Assembly: GCF_900184895.1 (NCBI RefSeq) | Contig: NZ_FXZK01000009.1 | Span: 62,001-126,000 of the forward strand | Direction of reading: 5' to 3' | Length of the DNA: 64,000 bases | Source of the DNA: Flavimaricola marinus | GTDB lineage: Bacteria; Pseudomonadota; Alphaproteobacteria; Rhodobacterales; Rhodobacteraceae | Notes under the pieces: generated by a model | Database searches by the model: none | Seen by the model: only the letters and a program-made list of their open reading frames with translations | What the model was told of the DNA's origin: nothing | Made by a program: the position numbers and the translations under genes | In this document: piece after piece, positions 17,636 to 24,874 of the stretch | How positions within the stretch are numbered: the stretch's first letter is position 1 | Layout of the letters: each line of letters starts with the position of its first letter

Positions 17636-19249
17636 ATGGGCAAGTCGTTCCACACGCCGCTTTACCCCTATGCCCGTCACCCGGATCAGGATGCCTCTGC
17701 CCCGGTGCGCCATCCGGTGATCGTGATCGGCGCCGGGCCTGTCGGCCTTGCCTGTGCGATCGATCTGGCGCAGCGCGGCGTGCCTGTCGTGGTTCTGGAC
17801 GACAACGACAAGGTCAGCGAAGGCTCACGTGCGATTTGCTTTTCCAAGCGCACATTGGAGATCTGCGACCGATTGGGTTTGGGCGATCCGCTGGTCGACA
17901 AGGGCGTGGTGTGGAACACCGGGAAGGTGTTTTTCGGCGATCGCAAGGTCTATGATTTCAACCTGCTTCCAGAAGAGGGGCATAAGCGCCCGGCCTTCAT
18001 CAACCTTCAACAGTACTATCTGGAGCAGGGCCTCGTTGCGCGCCTGATGGCGCTGTCTGCCGAGGGTGCCGAGGTGTCGATCCGCGGCCGCAATCGTGTG
18101 ACGTCGGTGACAAGCCATGCCGACCACGTCGCGCTGAGTGTCGAGACCCCGGAAGGTGCGTATCCGTTGGAGGCCGATTGGCTGATTGCCTGCGACGGAG
18201 CCAGCAGCCCGACCCGCACCATGATGAACCTCGAGTTCGACGGCCGGGTGTTCGAGGACAACTTCCTGATTGCTGACGTGACCATGCAGGCCGATTTCCC
18301 GACCGAGCGCTGGTTCTGGTTTGATCCGCCGTTCAACCGCGGCCAGTCGGCCCTGTTGCACAAGCAGCCGGACGGAGTCTGGCGCATTGATCTGCAACTG
18401 GGTCGCGGCATTGACAAGGCTGAGGAAAAGCGCCCGGAGAATGTCATTCCCCGGCTGAAGGCGATGCTTGGCCCGGATGTCCCCTTCGAGTTGGAATGGG
18501 TGTCGATCTACACGTTCCAGTGCCGCAGGATGGAGCGGTTCCGCCACGGCCGTGTGGTCTTTGCCGGCGACAGCGCCCATCAGGTCTCGCCCTTCGGGGC
18601 GCGCGGAGCCAATTCGGGGATACAGGATGCCGACAACCTGTGCTGGAAGCTCGCCATGGTGCTGGACGGTGCCGCGCCGGAGACCCTGATCGACAGCTAC
18701 GAAGCCGAGCGCGGCTTTGCCGCTGACGAGAACATCTGGCATTCGACCCGCTCGACTGATTTCATCACCCCCAAATCCGAGACGAGCCGCATCTTCCGCG
18801 ACGCGGTGCTCGACCTGTCAGAGCGTCATGCTTTTGCCCGTCCCTTGGTAAACTCCGGCCGCCTGAGCGTGGTCAGCAGCTATGCCGGGATCGCGTTGAC
18901 CGGCCCGGACGAGGGTGGCCCTGTGGCTGGGCAGCCGGGGCGCGTCTGTCCCGATGCTCCCCTGACGAGCGGGCCGCTGCTCGACCGGCTGTTCTCCGGG
19001 TTTACCCTGCTGACCATAGACGCCGACGCGCCCGATCAGGTGACCGACGGCGCCTTGAGTGCTGCGCGATTGGCGCTGAGCGTCTCGGACGATCCGACCG
19101 GAGCCTTGGCCGAACGCCTGCTCGGAGACGCGCCGTCGGCTGTGTATCTGATCCGCCCCGATCAGCACATTGCGGCTCGCTTCGCCGTCTTTGACGATGC
19201 AAAGGTCCGCGCGGCTCTGCGCCAAGCGACCGGACAGGAGGCTGCATGA
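17636..19249 (+). CDS. FAD-dependent aromatic monooxygenase (PheA/TfdB/MhpA-like)
   Basis: Flavoprotein of 537 residues. It has the FAD-binding loop GAGPVG (32-37), a DG-type segment (IACDGASSPTR), and the GD motif with flanking conserved residues in FAGDSAHQVSPFGARG. This is the layout of group A phenol/3-hydroxyphenylpropionate-type hydroxylases, which add an ortho or para hydroxyl using NAD(P)H and O2. It starts 3 bases after the MBL gene and ends in an ATGA overlap with the DUF2783 gene. The downstream isomerase suggests that the product feeds a gentisate- or homogentisate-type route; the substrate is not determined. Confidence 0.8.
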   Translation: MGKSFHTPLYPYARHPDQDASAPVRHPVIVIGAGPVGLACAIDLAQRGVPVVVLDDNDKVSEGSRAICFSKRTLEICDRLGLGDPLVDKGVVWNTGKVFFGDRKVYDFNLLPEEGHKRPAFINLQQYYLEQGLVARLMALSAEGAEVSIRGRNRVTSVTSHADHVALSVETPEGAYPLEADWLIACDGASSPTRTMMNLEFDGRVFEDNFLIADVTMQADFPTERWFWFDPPFNRGQSALLHKQPDGVWRIDLQLGRGIDKAEEKRPENVIPRLKAMLGPDVPFELEWVSIYTFQCRRMERFRHGRVVFAGDSAHQVSPFGARGANSGIQDADNLCWKLAMVLDGAAPETLIDSYEAERGFAADENIWHSTRSTDFITPKSETSRIFRDAVLDLSERHAFARPLVNSGRLSVVSSYAGIALTGPDEGGPVAGQPGRVCPDAPLTSGPLLDRLFSGFTLLTIDADAPDQVTDGALSAARLALSVSDDPTGALAERLLGDAPSAVYLIRPDQHIAARFAVFDDAKVRAALRQATGQEAA

Positions 19250-19437
19250 CGGACTTGACCCTTGCCCCCAATATGGCTGCTCCGGATCGATCCTACGCCG
19301 ATCTGATCGCCGCTCACGAGGGCCTGACCAAAGAGCAGAGCGACGCGCTGAACGCCCGCCTGATCCTGATCCTGATGAACCACGTGGGCGATGAATCGGT
19401 GATCCGGGCCGCCATCGACGCGGCCAGACTGGAATGA
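19246..19437 (+). CDS. DUF2783 small protein
   Basis: Protein of 63 residues with the look of the DUF2783 family: a mostly helical chain with an AHEGLTKEQSDALNARLIL core and a C-terminal acidic segment (IRAAIDAARLE). Proteins of this type sit next to flavin monooxygenases of aromatic catabolism, and their role is unknown. It overlaps both neighbours by ATGA (19246-19249 and 19434-19437), which strongly supports translation despite its size. A possible role is as an accessory or regulatory subunit of the monooxygenase. Confidence 0.75.
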   Translation: MTDLTLAPNMAAPDRSYADLIAAHEGLTKEQSDALNARLILILMNHVGDESVIRAAIDAARLE

Positions 19438-20057
19438 CCGAGGTCGTCCTTTACGACTATCCGCTGTCATCGGCCAGCTATCGGGTCCGGATCGCCCTGA
19501 ACCTTGCGGGCGTGCCCTATCGGGCCGTGGGCGTGAACCTCCTGGACGGGTCACAGAGGGCTCCTGCGCATCTGGCCCGAAATCCGCAAGGATTTGTGCC
19601 GGCCCTCGACATCGACGGGCTTCGGCTGACGCAGTCGCTGGCGATCGTCGAGTATCTCGACGAGACCCGCGGGCTGGGCCTGCTGCCTGCCGACCCCGAG
19701 CAACGGGCCAAGGTTCGGGCGCTTGCATACAGTCTGGCGGTGGATGTGCATCCGGTCTGCAACGTGTCGGTGGCCGCCTATGCGACGGGCGGCGTAGACC
19801 CGGAGCGCACCGAGTGGATGCGCCACTTCATCGAACCCGGATTGGCAGCATTCGAGGCGCTGCTGTCGGGTTTTGACGACGCCGACTACGCCTGCGGACC
19901 GCGTCCCGGACTGGCTGACATTTGCCTGATGCCCCAGCTGTTCAACGCTGACCGATGGGGTGCGGATTACGCCGCGTGCACAAGGATCAATACCGTGAAA
20001 TCAGCCTGTGCGGCGCACCCGGCCTTTGCCGAGGCGCATCCGAACGCCGTTGCCTAG
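19434..20057 (+). CDS. maiA: Maleylacetoacetate/maleylpyruvate isomerase-like zeta-class GST
   Basis: Glutathione-dependent isomerase of 207 residues that should convert maleylacetoacetate (or maleylpyruvate) to the fumaryl form. The N-terminal thioredoxin-like domain has the zeta-class motif as S12-S13-A14-S15-Y16-R17-V18-R19, where most members have SSCS(W/H)RVR: the conserved cysteine is alanine here. NPQGFVPAL and TQSLAIVEYLDE (glutathione binding) are intact. It is last in the operon; no fumarylacetoacetase or dioxygenase is adjacent. Its stop overlaps that of urtE on the opposite strand. Confidence 0.8.
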   Translation: MTEVVLYDYPLSSASYRVRIALNLAGVPYRAVGVNLLDGSQRAPAHLARNPQGFVPALDIDGLRLTQSLAIVEYLDETRGLGLLPADPEQRAKVRALAYSLAVDVHPVCNVSVAAYATGGVDPERTEWMRHFIEPGLAAFEALLSGFDDADYACGPRPGLADICLMPQLFNADRWGADYAACTRINTVKSACAAHPAFAEAHPNAVA

Positions 20058-20749
20058 ACTGAGACGTGCGAAAGCAGCAGCTCTCGTTCGACCTCCGAAG
20101 CCGGCTTGTTCAGCACCACCTCGCCCCGGTTCATGGCCACGAATTGATCTCCGAGTTCGTGGGCGAAATCGAAGAATTGCTCGACCAGAATGATCGCCAT
20201 GTCGCCGCGGTCGCGCAGGGTGCGGATCACGTCACCGATCTGCTTGATGATGTTGGGCTGAATACCCTCGGTCGGCTCATCCAGTAGCAAGACCTTGGGC
20301 TGCGTGATCAGGGCGCGGGCGATGGCGAGCTGCTGTTGCTGCCCGCCCGAGAGGTCGCCGCCGCGCCGGCCGGTCATGTCCCGCAGGACGGGGAAAAGGT
20401 CATAGATGTGGTCCGGCACCTTGTGATCGGTCTTGTCGAGGCAGGCGAAACCGGATTGCAGATTTTCCAGCACCGTCATCATCGGAAAGATTTCCCGCCC
20501 CTGCGGAACGTAGGCGATGCCCGCCCGCGCCGCGCCAAAGGCGGTGAGGTGGTCGAGCGGTTGCCCGTCGAGCGTGATCTGCCCCTGCGCATAGGTGTGA
20601 CGGCCGGCGATCGCCTTGAGGAGGCTGGTCTTGCCGACCCCGTTGGTGCCCATGACCGCGGTCACTTGCCCCGGATGGGCCTCGAGGCTGACCCCGTTGA
20701 GGATTTGGCTTTGCCCGTATTTCAGGGTGAGATCTGTAATCGTCAGCAT
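20054..20749 (-). CDS. urtE: Urea ABC transporter ATP-binding protein UrtE
   Basis: LivF-type ATPase of the urea importer, 231 residues. Walker A is GTNGVGKTS (34-42); the signature LSGGQQQQLAIARAL and Walker B LLLDEPTEGIQPNII are visible. The family-typical GQIT and YVPQGREIFPMMTV stretches separate UrtE from amino-acid transport paralogues. It is last in urtABCDE, 3 bases after urtD. Its stop shares the palindromic CTAG with the stop of the convergent maiA gene. No urease gene follows in this window. Confidence 0.9.
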   Translation of the reverse strand: MLTITDLTLKYGQSQILNGVSLEAHPGQVTAVMGTNGVGKTSLLKAIAGRHTYAQGQITLDGQPLDHLTAFGAARAGIAYVPQGREIFPMMTVLENLQSGFACLDKTDHKVPDHIYDLFPVLRDMTGRRGGDLSGGQQQQLAIARALITQPKVLLLDEPTEGIQPNIIKQIGDVIRTLRDRGDMAIILVEQFFDFAHELGDQFVAMNRGEVVLNKPASEVERELLLSHVSV

Positions 20750-20752
20750 CCT

Positions 20753-21493
20753 TCAGCGCCCCAGGTAGACGTCGACGACGTCCTTGTTCTTGGTGACGTG
20801 ATCGAGGCTGCCTTCGGCGAGCACCGAGCCTTCGTGCAACACCGTCACCTTGCAATTCAGCCGTCGCACGAATTCCATATCGTGTTCGACCACCACGACA
20901 GCGCGGGTTCGGGCGGCGCGGACGAGCAGGTCGGTGGTATGTTCGCGCTCTTGCGGGGTCATGCCTGCCGCCGGCTCATCGACCAGAAGGAGGCGCGGAT
21001 CCTGAGCAAGCAGCATCCCGATCTCGAGCCATTGCTTTTGCCCGTGGCTGAGCGCACCGGAGGTCTGATCCAGCGCCTCGGTCAGGCCAATCTCATCGCT
21101 GATCTCGCGCACCCGTTCCTCGCGGGCGTCGGCGCGGCGCTTGAACAACACGTCGAACGGCCCGCGCGGGTTCTTGAGCGCCATGACGATGTTTTCGCGC
21201 ACGGTTTGCGCCTCAAACACGGTCGGCTTCTGGAACTTGCGGCCGATGCCCGCTTGGGCGATCTGGCTTTCGCTCATGCCGAGCAGGTTGACCGATTTCT
21301 CGCCAAAGATGACGCGGCCTTCGTCGGGCTTTGTCTTGCCGGTGATGATGTCCATGAAGGTGGTCTTGCCTGCGCCGTTGGGGCCGATCACGGCGCGCAG
21401 TTCCGGCTCTGCGATCTGGATCGACAGATTGTTGATGGCCCGAAAACCGTCAAAGGTGACCGAGACGCCCGACACTTCGAGAAGGGTGCTCAT
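20753..21493 (-). CDS. urtD: Urea ABC transporter ATP-binding protein UrtD
   Basis: LivG-type ATPase, 246 residues, pairing with UrtE. Walker A is GPNGAGKTT (37-45), the signature is LSHGQKQWLEIGMLL, with the HGQ variant typical of UrtD, and Walker B is LLLVDEPAAGM. The segment IGRKFQKPTVFE is also characteristic of UrtD. It overlaps the urtC stop by ATGA (21490-21493). Two different ATPases are the norm for branched-chain/urea type importers. Confidence 0.92.
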   Translation of the reverse strand: MSTLLEVSGVSVTFDGFRAINNLSIQIAEPELRAVIGPNGAGKTTFMDIITGKTKPDEGRVIFGEKSVNLLGMSESQIAQAGIGRKFQKPTVFEAQTVRENIVMALKNPRGPFDVLFKRRADAREERVREISDEIGLTEALDQTSGALSHGQKQWLEIGMLLAQDPRLLLVDEPAAGMTPQEREHTTDLLVRAARTRAVVVVEHDMEFVRRLNCKVTVLHEGSVLAEGSLDHVTKNKDVVDVYLGR

Positions 21494-22719
21494 TCGACGC
21501 CCTCCTGCTGCCGAAGGGCACCCTTGTCAGGACCGTAGTCGCCCTGGCGGTCCGGGAGCCGCTTGCGCTCGAAGTAGTCGAAGATGCCGCCGATCCCCTT
21601 GGGGAAGAACAGCGTGACCGCGACGAAGGACAGCCCGAGAAGAACGAGCCACCATTCTGTCCATTTCACGACATAGAAGCCGAGGTTGATCGGTGGTGCC
21701 GAGCCGCCGGTGAACCACGACGACAGCAGCGAGACGAGCGCCGCCCCGATCACCGCCCCGTAGAGCCTGCCCCGCCCGCCGATGGCCACCCAGACCGCAA
21801 GATAGATCGAGGCGATCGGCGCGATCTCTGCCGGGTTGATGATCCCGGCCTGCGGATAGTAGAGCGCCCCGGCGATCCCTGCGACCATGGCGGTGAGGGT
21901 GAAGACGAAGAGCTTGTAGCTTTCCACGTGGTAGCCGAGGAACCGCACCCGCGCCTCATTATCGCGGATCGCCCGGATCACCGAGCCGAGTTTGCCCGAG
22001 ACCACCCAGGCGAAGAGGATATAACCGAGCGCCAGTGCCACGGCTGAGGCCCAGAAGAACCAGAGCGAGATCGTCGCCTGTGGCACCGCCTCCAGCCCCG
22101 GGATGTTTTGCAGCCCCGACAGGCCATTGTTGCCCCTGAGCCCCGTGTCGTTCTGGAAGAAGTAGAGCGAGAGGGCCAGCGTCATCGCCTGCGTCAGGAT
22201 CGAGAGGTAGACGCCCGTGACCCGGCTGCGGAAGGCCAGCCAGCCGAAGACGAGTGCGAGCAGGCCGGGGACGGCGACCACCGCGAGGAGTTGCAGCGGG
22301 AGGCTATGGGAGAACGCCCAGAGCGCCGGGAATTCGGACGAGCCGACCACGCCGAAAATCTGGGTGCCGATGGCGTCTGTGACCTCCTGCGGCGTGGGCG
22401 GCAAGGCGGAGCCGCTGAGCGAGCCAGTCACGATCCCCTCTGTCCGGGCATACATCAGCCACATGCCGATCGCATAGCCGCCGATCCCGAAGAAGGCGAA
22501 ATGCCCGAGGCTGAGGATGCCGCAATAGCCCCAGACCACGTCCATCGCGATGGCCACGAGACAGAGGCAGAGCGTCTTGCCCAATGTCTTGAGAAAGGAT
22601 GTGGAGATGAGCCCCGTGCCGGTGGCCTCGCTGAGCAACGTGACGCCGATGGTGAAGACCGAAAGCGCCAGAAGGAACCAGAGGATCGAGGGGTTGCGAC
22701 CTATGAAGCTATTGGACAT
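21490..22719 (-). CDS. urtC: Urea ABC transporter permease UrtC
   Basis: LivM-type permease with about ten helices, 409 residues. The start at 22719 (MSNSFIGRNP) has CGGAG upstream; a longer in-frame start at 22809 would run back through a G/C-run hairpin and is rejected. Typical stretches are DVVWGYCGILSLGHFAFFG and FRSRVTGVYLSILTQAMTLAL. It contains a soluble loop of about 40 residues after the third helix. It lies 135 bases after urtB, and the gap carries a dispersed repeat element. Confidence 0.9.
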   Translation of the reverse strand: MSNSFIGRNPSILWFLLALSVFTIGVTLLSEATGTGLISTSFLKTLGKTLCLCLVAIAMDVVWGYCGILSLGHFAFFGIGGYAIGMWLMYARTEGIVTGSLSGSALPPTPQEVTDAIGTQIFGVVGSSEFPALWAFSHSLPLQLLAVVAVPGLLALVFGWLAFRSRVTGVYLSILTQAMTLALSLYFFQNDTGLRGNNGLSGLQNIPGLEAVPQATISLWFFWASAVALALGYILFAWVVSGKLGSVIRAIRDNEARVRFLGYHVESYKLFVFTLTAMVAGIAGALYYPQAGIINPAEIAPIASIYLAVWVAIGGRGRLYGAVIGAALVSLLSSWFTGGSAPPINLGFYVVKWTEWWLVLLGLSFVAVTLFFPKGIGGIFDYFERKRLPDRQGDYGPDKGALRQQEGVE

Positions 22720-22765
22720 GGCGCGCTCCGATCCGGGGTTGCGCCGTGCTGCACCCGTCGCGCCG

Positions 22766-22818
22766 TTGGGGGGCCACCCCCCCAAACCCCCCGCCGTATT
22801 TGGGGCCAAAAGAAGCAG
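22766..22818 (+). repeat. Dispersed intergenic element, copy 2, with G/C-run hairpin
   Basis: Between urtB and urtC, TTGGGGGG (22766-22773) pairs with CCCCCCAA (22778-22785) across a CCAC loop. It is followed by CCGCCGTATTTGGGGCC and AAAAGAAGCAG (to 22818). The second part is a relative of the elements at 7681-7710 and 44521-44554. It is oriented against the urt transcript, and the hairpin would also form in that RNA. Confidence 0.55.
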
Positions 22819-22854
22819 AGCCGCTGCGCAATGGTGGTGTTTGGTGAAGCATGA

Positions 22855-24810
22855 TCAGTCTCCTGCCGCCCTGCCCTTGAGGGCGACGATCCCTTTGGGC
22901 CGGAATTGGATGAACAGGATGACGAAGAGGATCATGAAGGTTTGTGCCGCCAGGGTGTTGGACGGGTTGAACCATTCGATTCCTTTTTGAGTGAATCCGA
23001 TGAGTGAGGCCCCCGCAAGCGTGCCCCAGACGTTTCCGACCCCGCCGACGACCACGGTCATGAAGCTTTGCACGATGTAGTCGGAGCCCATTTCGGAGGT
23101 GACTTTGGCGTAGAGGCCGATGGCGACTCCGGCGATACCGGCGATACCGGACCCAAGCCCGAAGGTGAGCATGTTGATCCTGTCGGGGTTGATCCCCATG
23201 GAGGCTGCCATGCCCGGATTTTGCGTCACCGCCCGCACTTCCAGCCCGAGCCGAGTCCGTTTGAGGATGAACAGGATCAACGCGAGGAAGATCAGGGCGA
23301 GGACGAAGATGGCAATCCGGATGTAGCTGATCTGGACGACGTCGTTGAGCACCCATGCCCCGGCCAGCCAATCGGGCGAGGTGAGTGGCCGCGCCTGGGT
23401 TCCGAAGATGTTCTTGGCCAACTGCTGCAGCGCGATGGAGATGCCGAAGGTGGCCAGAAGCGTTTCCAGCGGTCGGTGGTAGAGCCACCGGATCACAAGC
23501 CGCTCCATCGCCACCCCTGCCCCGAAGGTCACAGCGAAGGCCAGTGGCAGGGCCACAATGATCGAGAGCGTGTAATCGGGGATGAAGAGTTGCACGACGT
23601 AGCCGGTATAGGCCCCCATCATGATGAACTCGCCATGGGCCATGTTGATGACCCCCATGACGCCGAAGGTGATCGCAAGCCCGATGGCGGCGAGGAAGTA
23701 GATCGACGCCAGCGAGAGCGCGTCGAGCGTGAGATCGGTCGCCTGCCCGACGCCTAGGCGGACGGCGATGGCGCGTTCGGCCTCTTCGGCGGCGGCGGTG
23801 ATGTCGCTGTTTGGCTCGGTATACGAAACATAGAAGACGTGCGCCGCGGCGGCGGCGGCCCGTTCTTCGGGCGTGATGAAGGGCGCCGCTTCGCCCGCGT
23901 CGACCAAGGACTGGTACGCGGCGATCCGGGCGGCGTCCGTGTTCAGAGTGGCCACGGGTATGCCGTTGACCTGTCCGTCTTCGATCCGTTCGGTCAGGGC
24001 GGTCTTGATGTCACCGGGACTCACGGTGGAAGGCGCGAGGTCCGCATCGACCAAGAGCGCATAGGCCTCGTCGATGGTCATGTCTTCGCCCGGCTCGAGA
24101 ATGCGGGCCACGTTGGTATCTTGGGGCAGCTCGGGCGCGACGCCCTGCCGGGCGTTGAGGATCTGGCTGAGAACGCCACGCACCTCGACGCTGAGATCTC
24201 CGGAGAGGTATTCGATGGCCTCGATACGCTCTGCCGCCGTGTCGCCGAACTGGGCGGTGAGTTGCCGCTCAAGCTGCACTTTGCGCGCGAGGATGTCGGT
24301 GTCGGGCTCATCTTCGATCGAGGCGCGCAGGGGGGCCAATTGATCGGCAGAGGGATCGCGACTGATCGATGTGAGCGCCGCTTCGCGTCGGCCGATATCA
24401 GGATCGGAGAGCAGGAATTGCACGAGGGCGGAGCCCACCACGCGGCGCACGCCCGCGTTGGGGCGCAATTGATCGAAGCCCGCGTCATCGTCGATGGTTT
24501 GCTCTGCGCCGGTGTCGATGTCTGTCAGCACAAGGCCGTCGCCCTGTTCGACCGCGTAAAAGAACATGCCGTCGCTTTCGCGCATCCAGACGTTGCGGTC
24601 GCGCCATTGTTCTAGAAATTCGGGAACGCCGGGGGGCGGGTTTGCCGACAGTGCCTCGATAAGGCTGTCCACGGTGCCACGCGAAGGGCTAGAAACCGCG
24701 CCGGAATTGGCTTGCAGCACCTCTTGCAGGGTCTGCGAAAACGCTGCCGGGGCCGAGAACAGGATCGCAATGCAGATCAGCAGGGCGCGCAGCATAGGGG
24801 AGGCTTTCAC
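22855..24810 (-). CDS. urtB: Urea ABC transporter permease UrtB, with long periplasmic N-terminus
   Basis: LivH-type permease subunit, 651 residues. A signal peptide (cleavage after about residue 25, AAFSQ) is followed by roughly 330 residues of soluble, alpha-helical, HEAT-like sequence (LLSDPDIGRREAALTSI-type repeats), then the eight-helix permease from about residue 360 (GVMGVINMAHGEFIMMGAY). An N-terminal extension is normal for UrtB, but this one is long. The start is a GTG at 24810; an ATG at 24795 (MLRALL) is an alternative, and neither has a strong ribosome site. It lies 64 bases after urtA, across a hairpin. Confidence 0.88.
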   Translation of the reverse strand: MKASPMLRALLICIAILFSAPAAFSQTLQEVLQANSGAVSSPSRGTVDSLIEALSANPPPGVPEFLEQWRDRNVWMRESDGMFFYAVEQGDGLVLTDIDTGAEQTIDDDAGFDQLRPNAGVRRVVGSALVQFLLSDPDIGRREAALTSISRDPSADQLAPLRASIEDEPDTDILARKVQLERQLTAQFGDTAAERIEAIEYLSGDLSVEVRGVLSQILNARQGVAPELPQDTNVARILEPGEDMTIDEAYALLVDADLAPSTVSPGDIKTALTERIEDGQVNGIPVATLNTDAARIAAYQSLVDAGEAAPFITPEERAAAAAAHVFYVSYTEPNSDITAAAEEAERAIAVRLGVGQATDLTLDALSLASIYFLAAIGLAITFGVMGVINMAHGEFIMMGAYTGYVVQLFIPDYTLSIIVALPLAFAVTFGAGVAMERLVIRWLYHRPLETLLATFGISIALQQLAKNIFGTQARPLTSPDWLAGAWVLNDVVQISYIRIAIFVLALIFLALILFILKRTRLGLEVRAVTQNPGMAASMGINPDRINMLTFGLGSGIAGIAGVAIGLYAKVTSEMGSDYIVQSFMTVVVGGVGNVWGTLAGASLIGFTQKGIEWFNPSNTLAAQTFMILFVILFIQFRPKGIVALKGRAAGD

Positions 24811-24839
24811 TTGGGTATTCTGGCAAGGACGGTTGGGGT

Positions 24840-24866
24840 GAGCGGGGGCTCGGAAGGCCCCCGCTC
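24840..24866 (-). other. Intercistronic hairpin after urtA
   Basis: A perfect 10-bp stem, GAGCGGGGGC with GCCCCCGCTC, with a 7-base loop begins 8 bases after the urtA stop. There is no T-run on the minus strand, so an mRNA-stabilising or partial-attenuation role is likelier than full termination. Confidence 0.65.
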
Positions 24867-24874
24867 GTCATTGC

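Noticed and set aside
16166-17713. 515-residue minus-strand open frame.
   Set aside because: Antisense to the MBL-fold and DUF1801 genes and without domain features.
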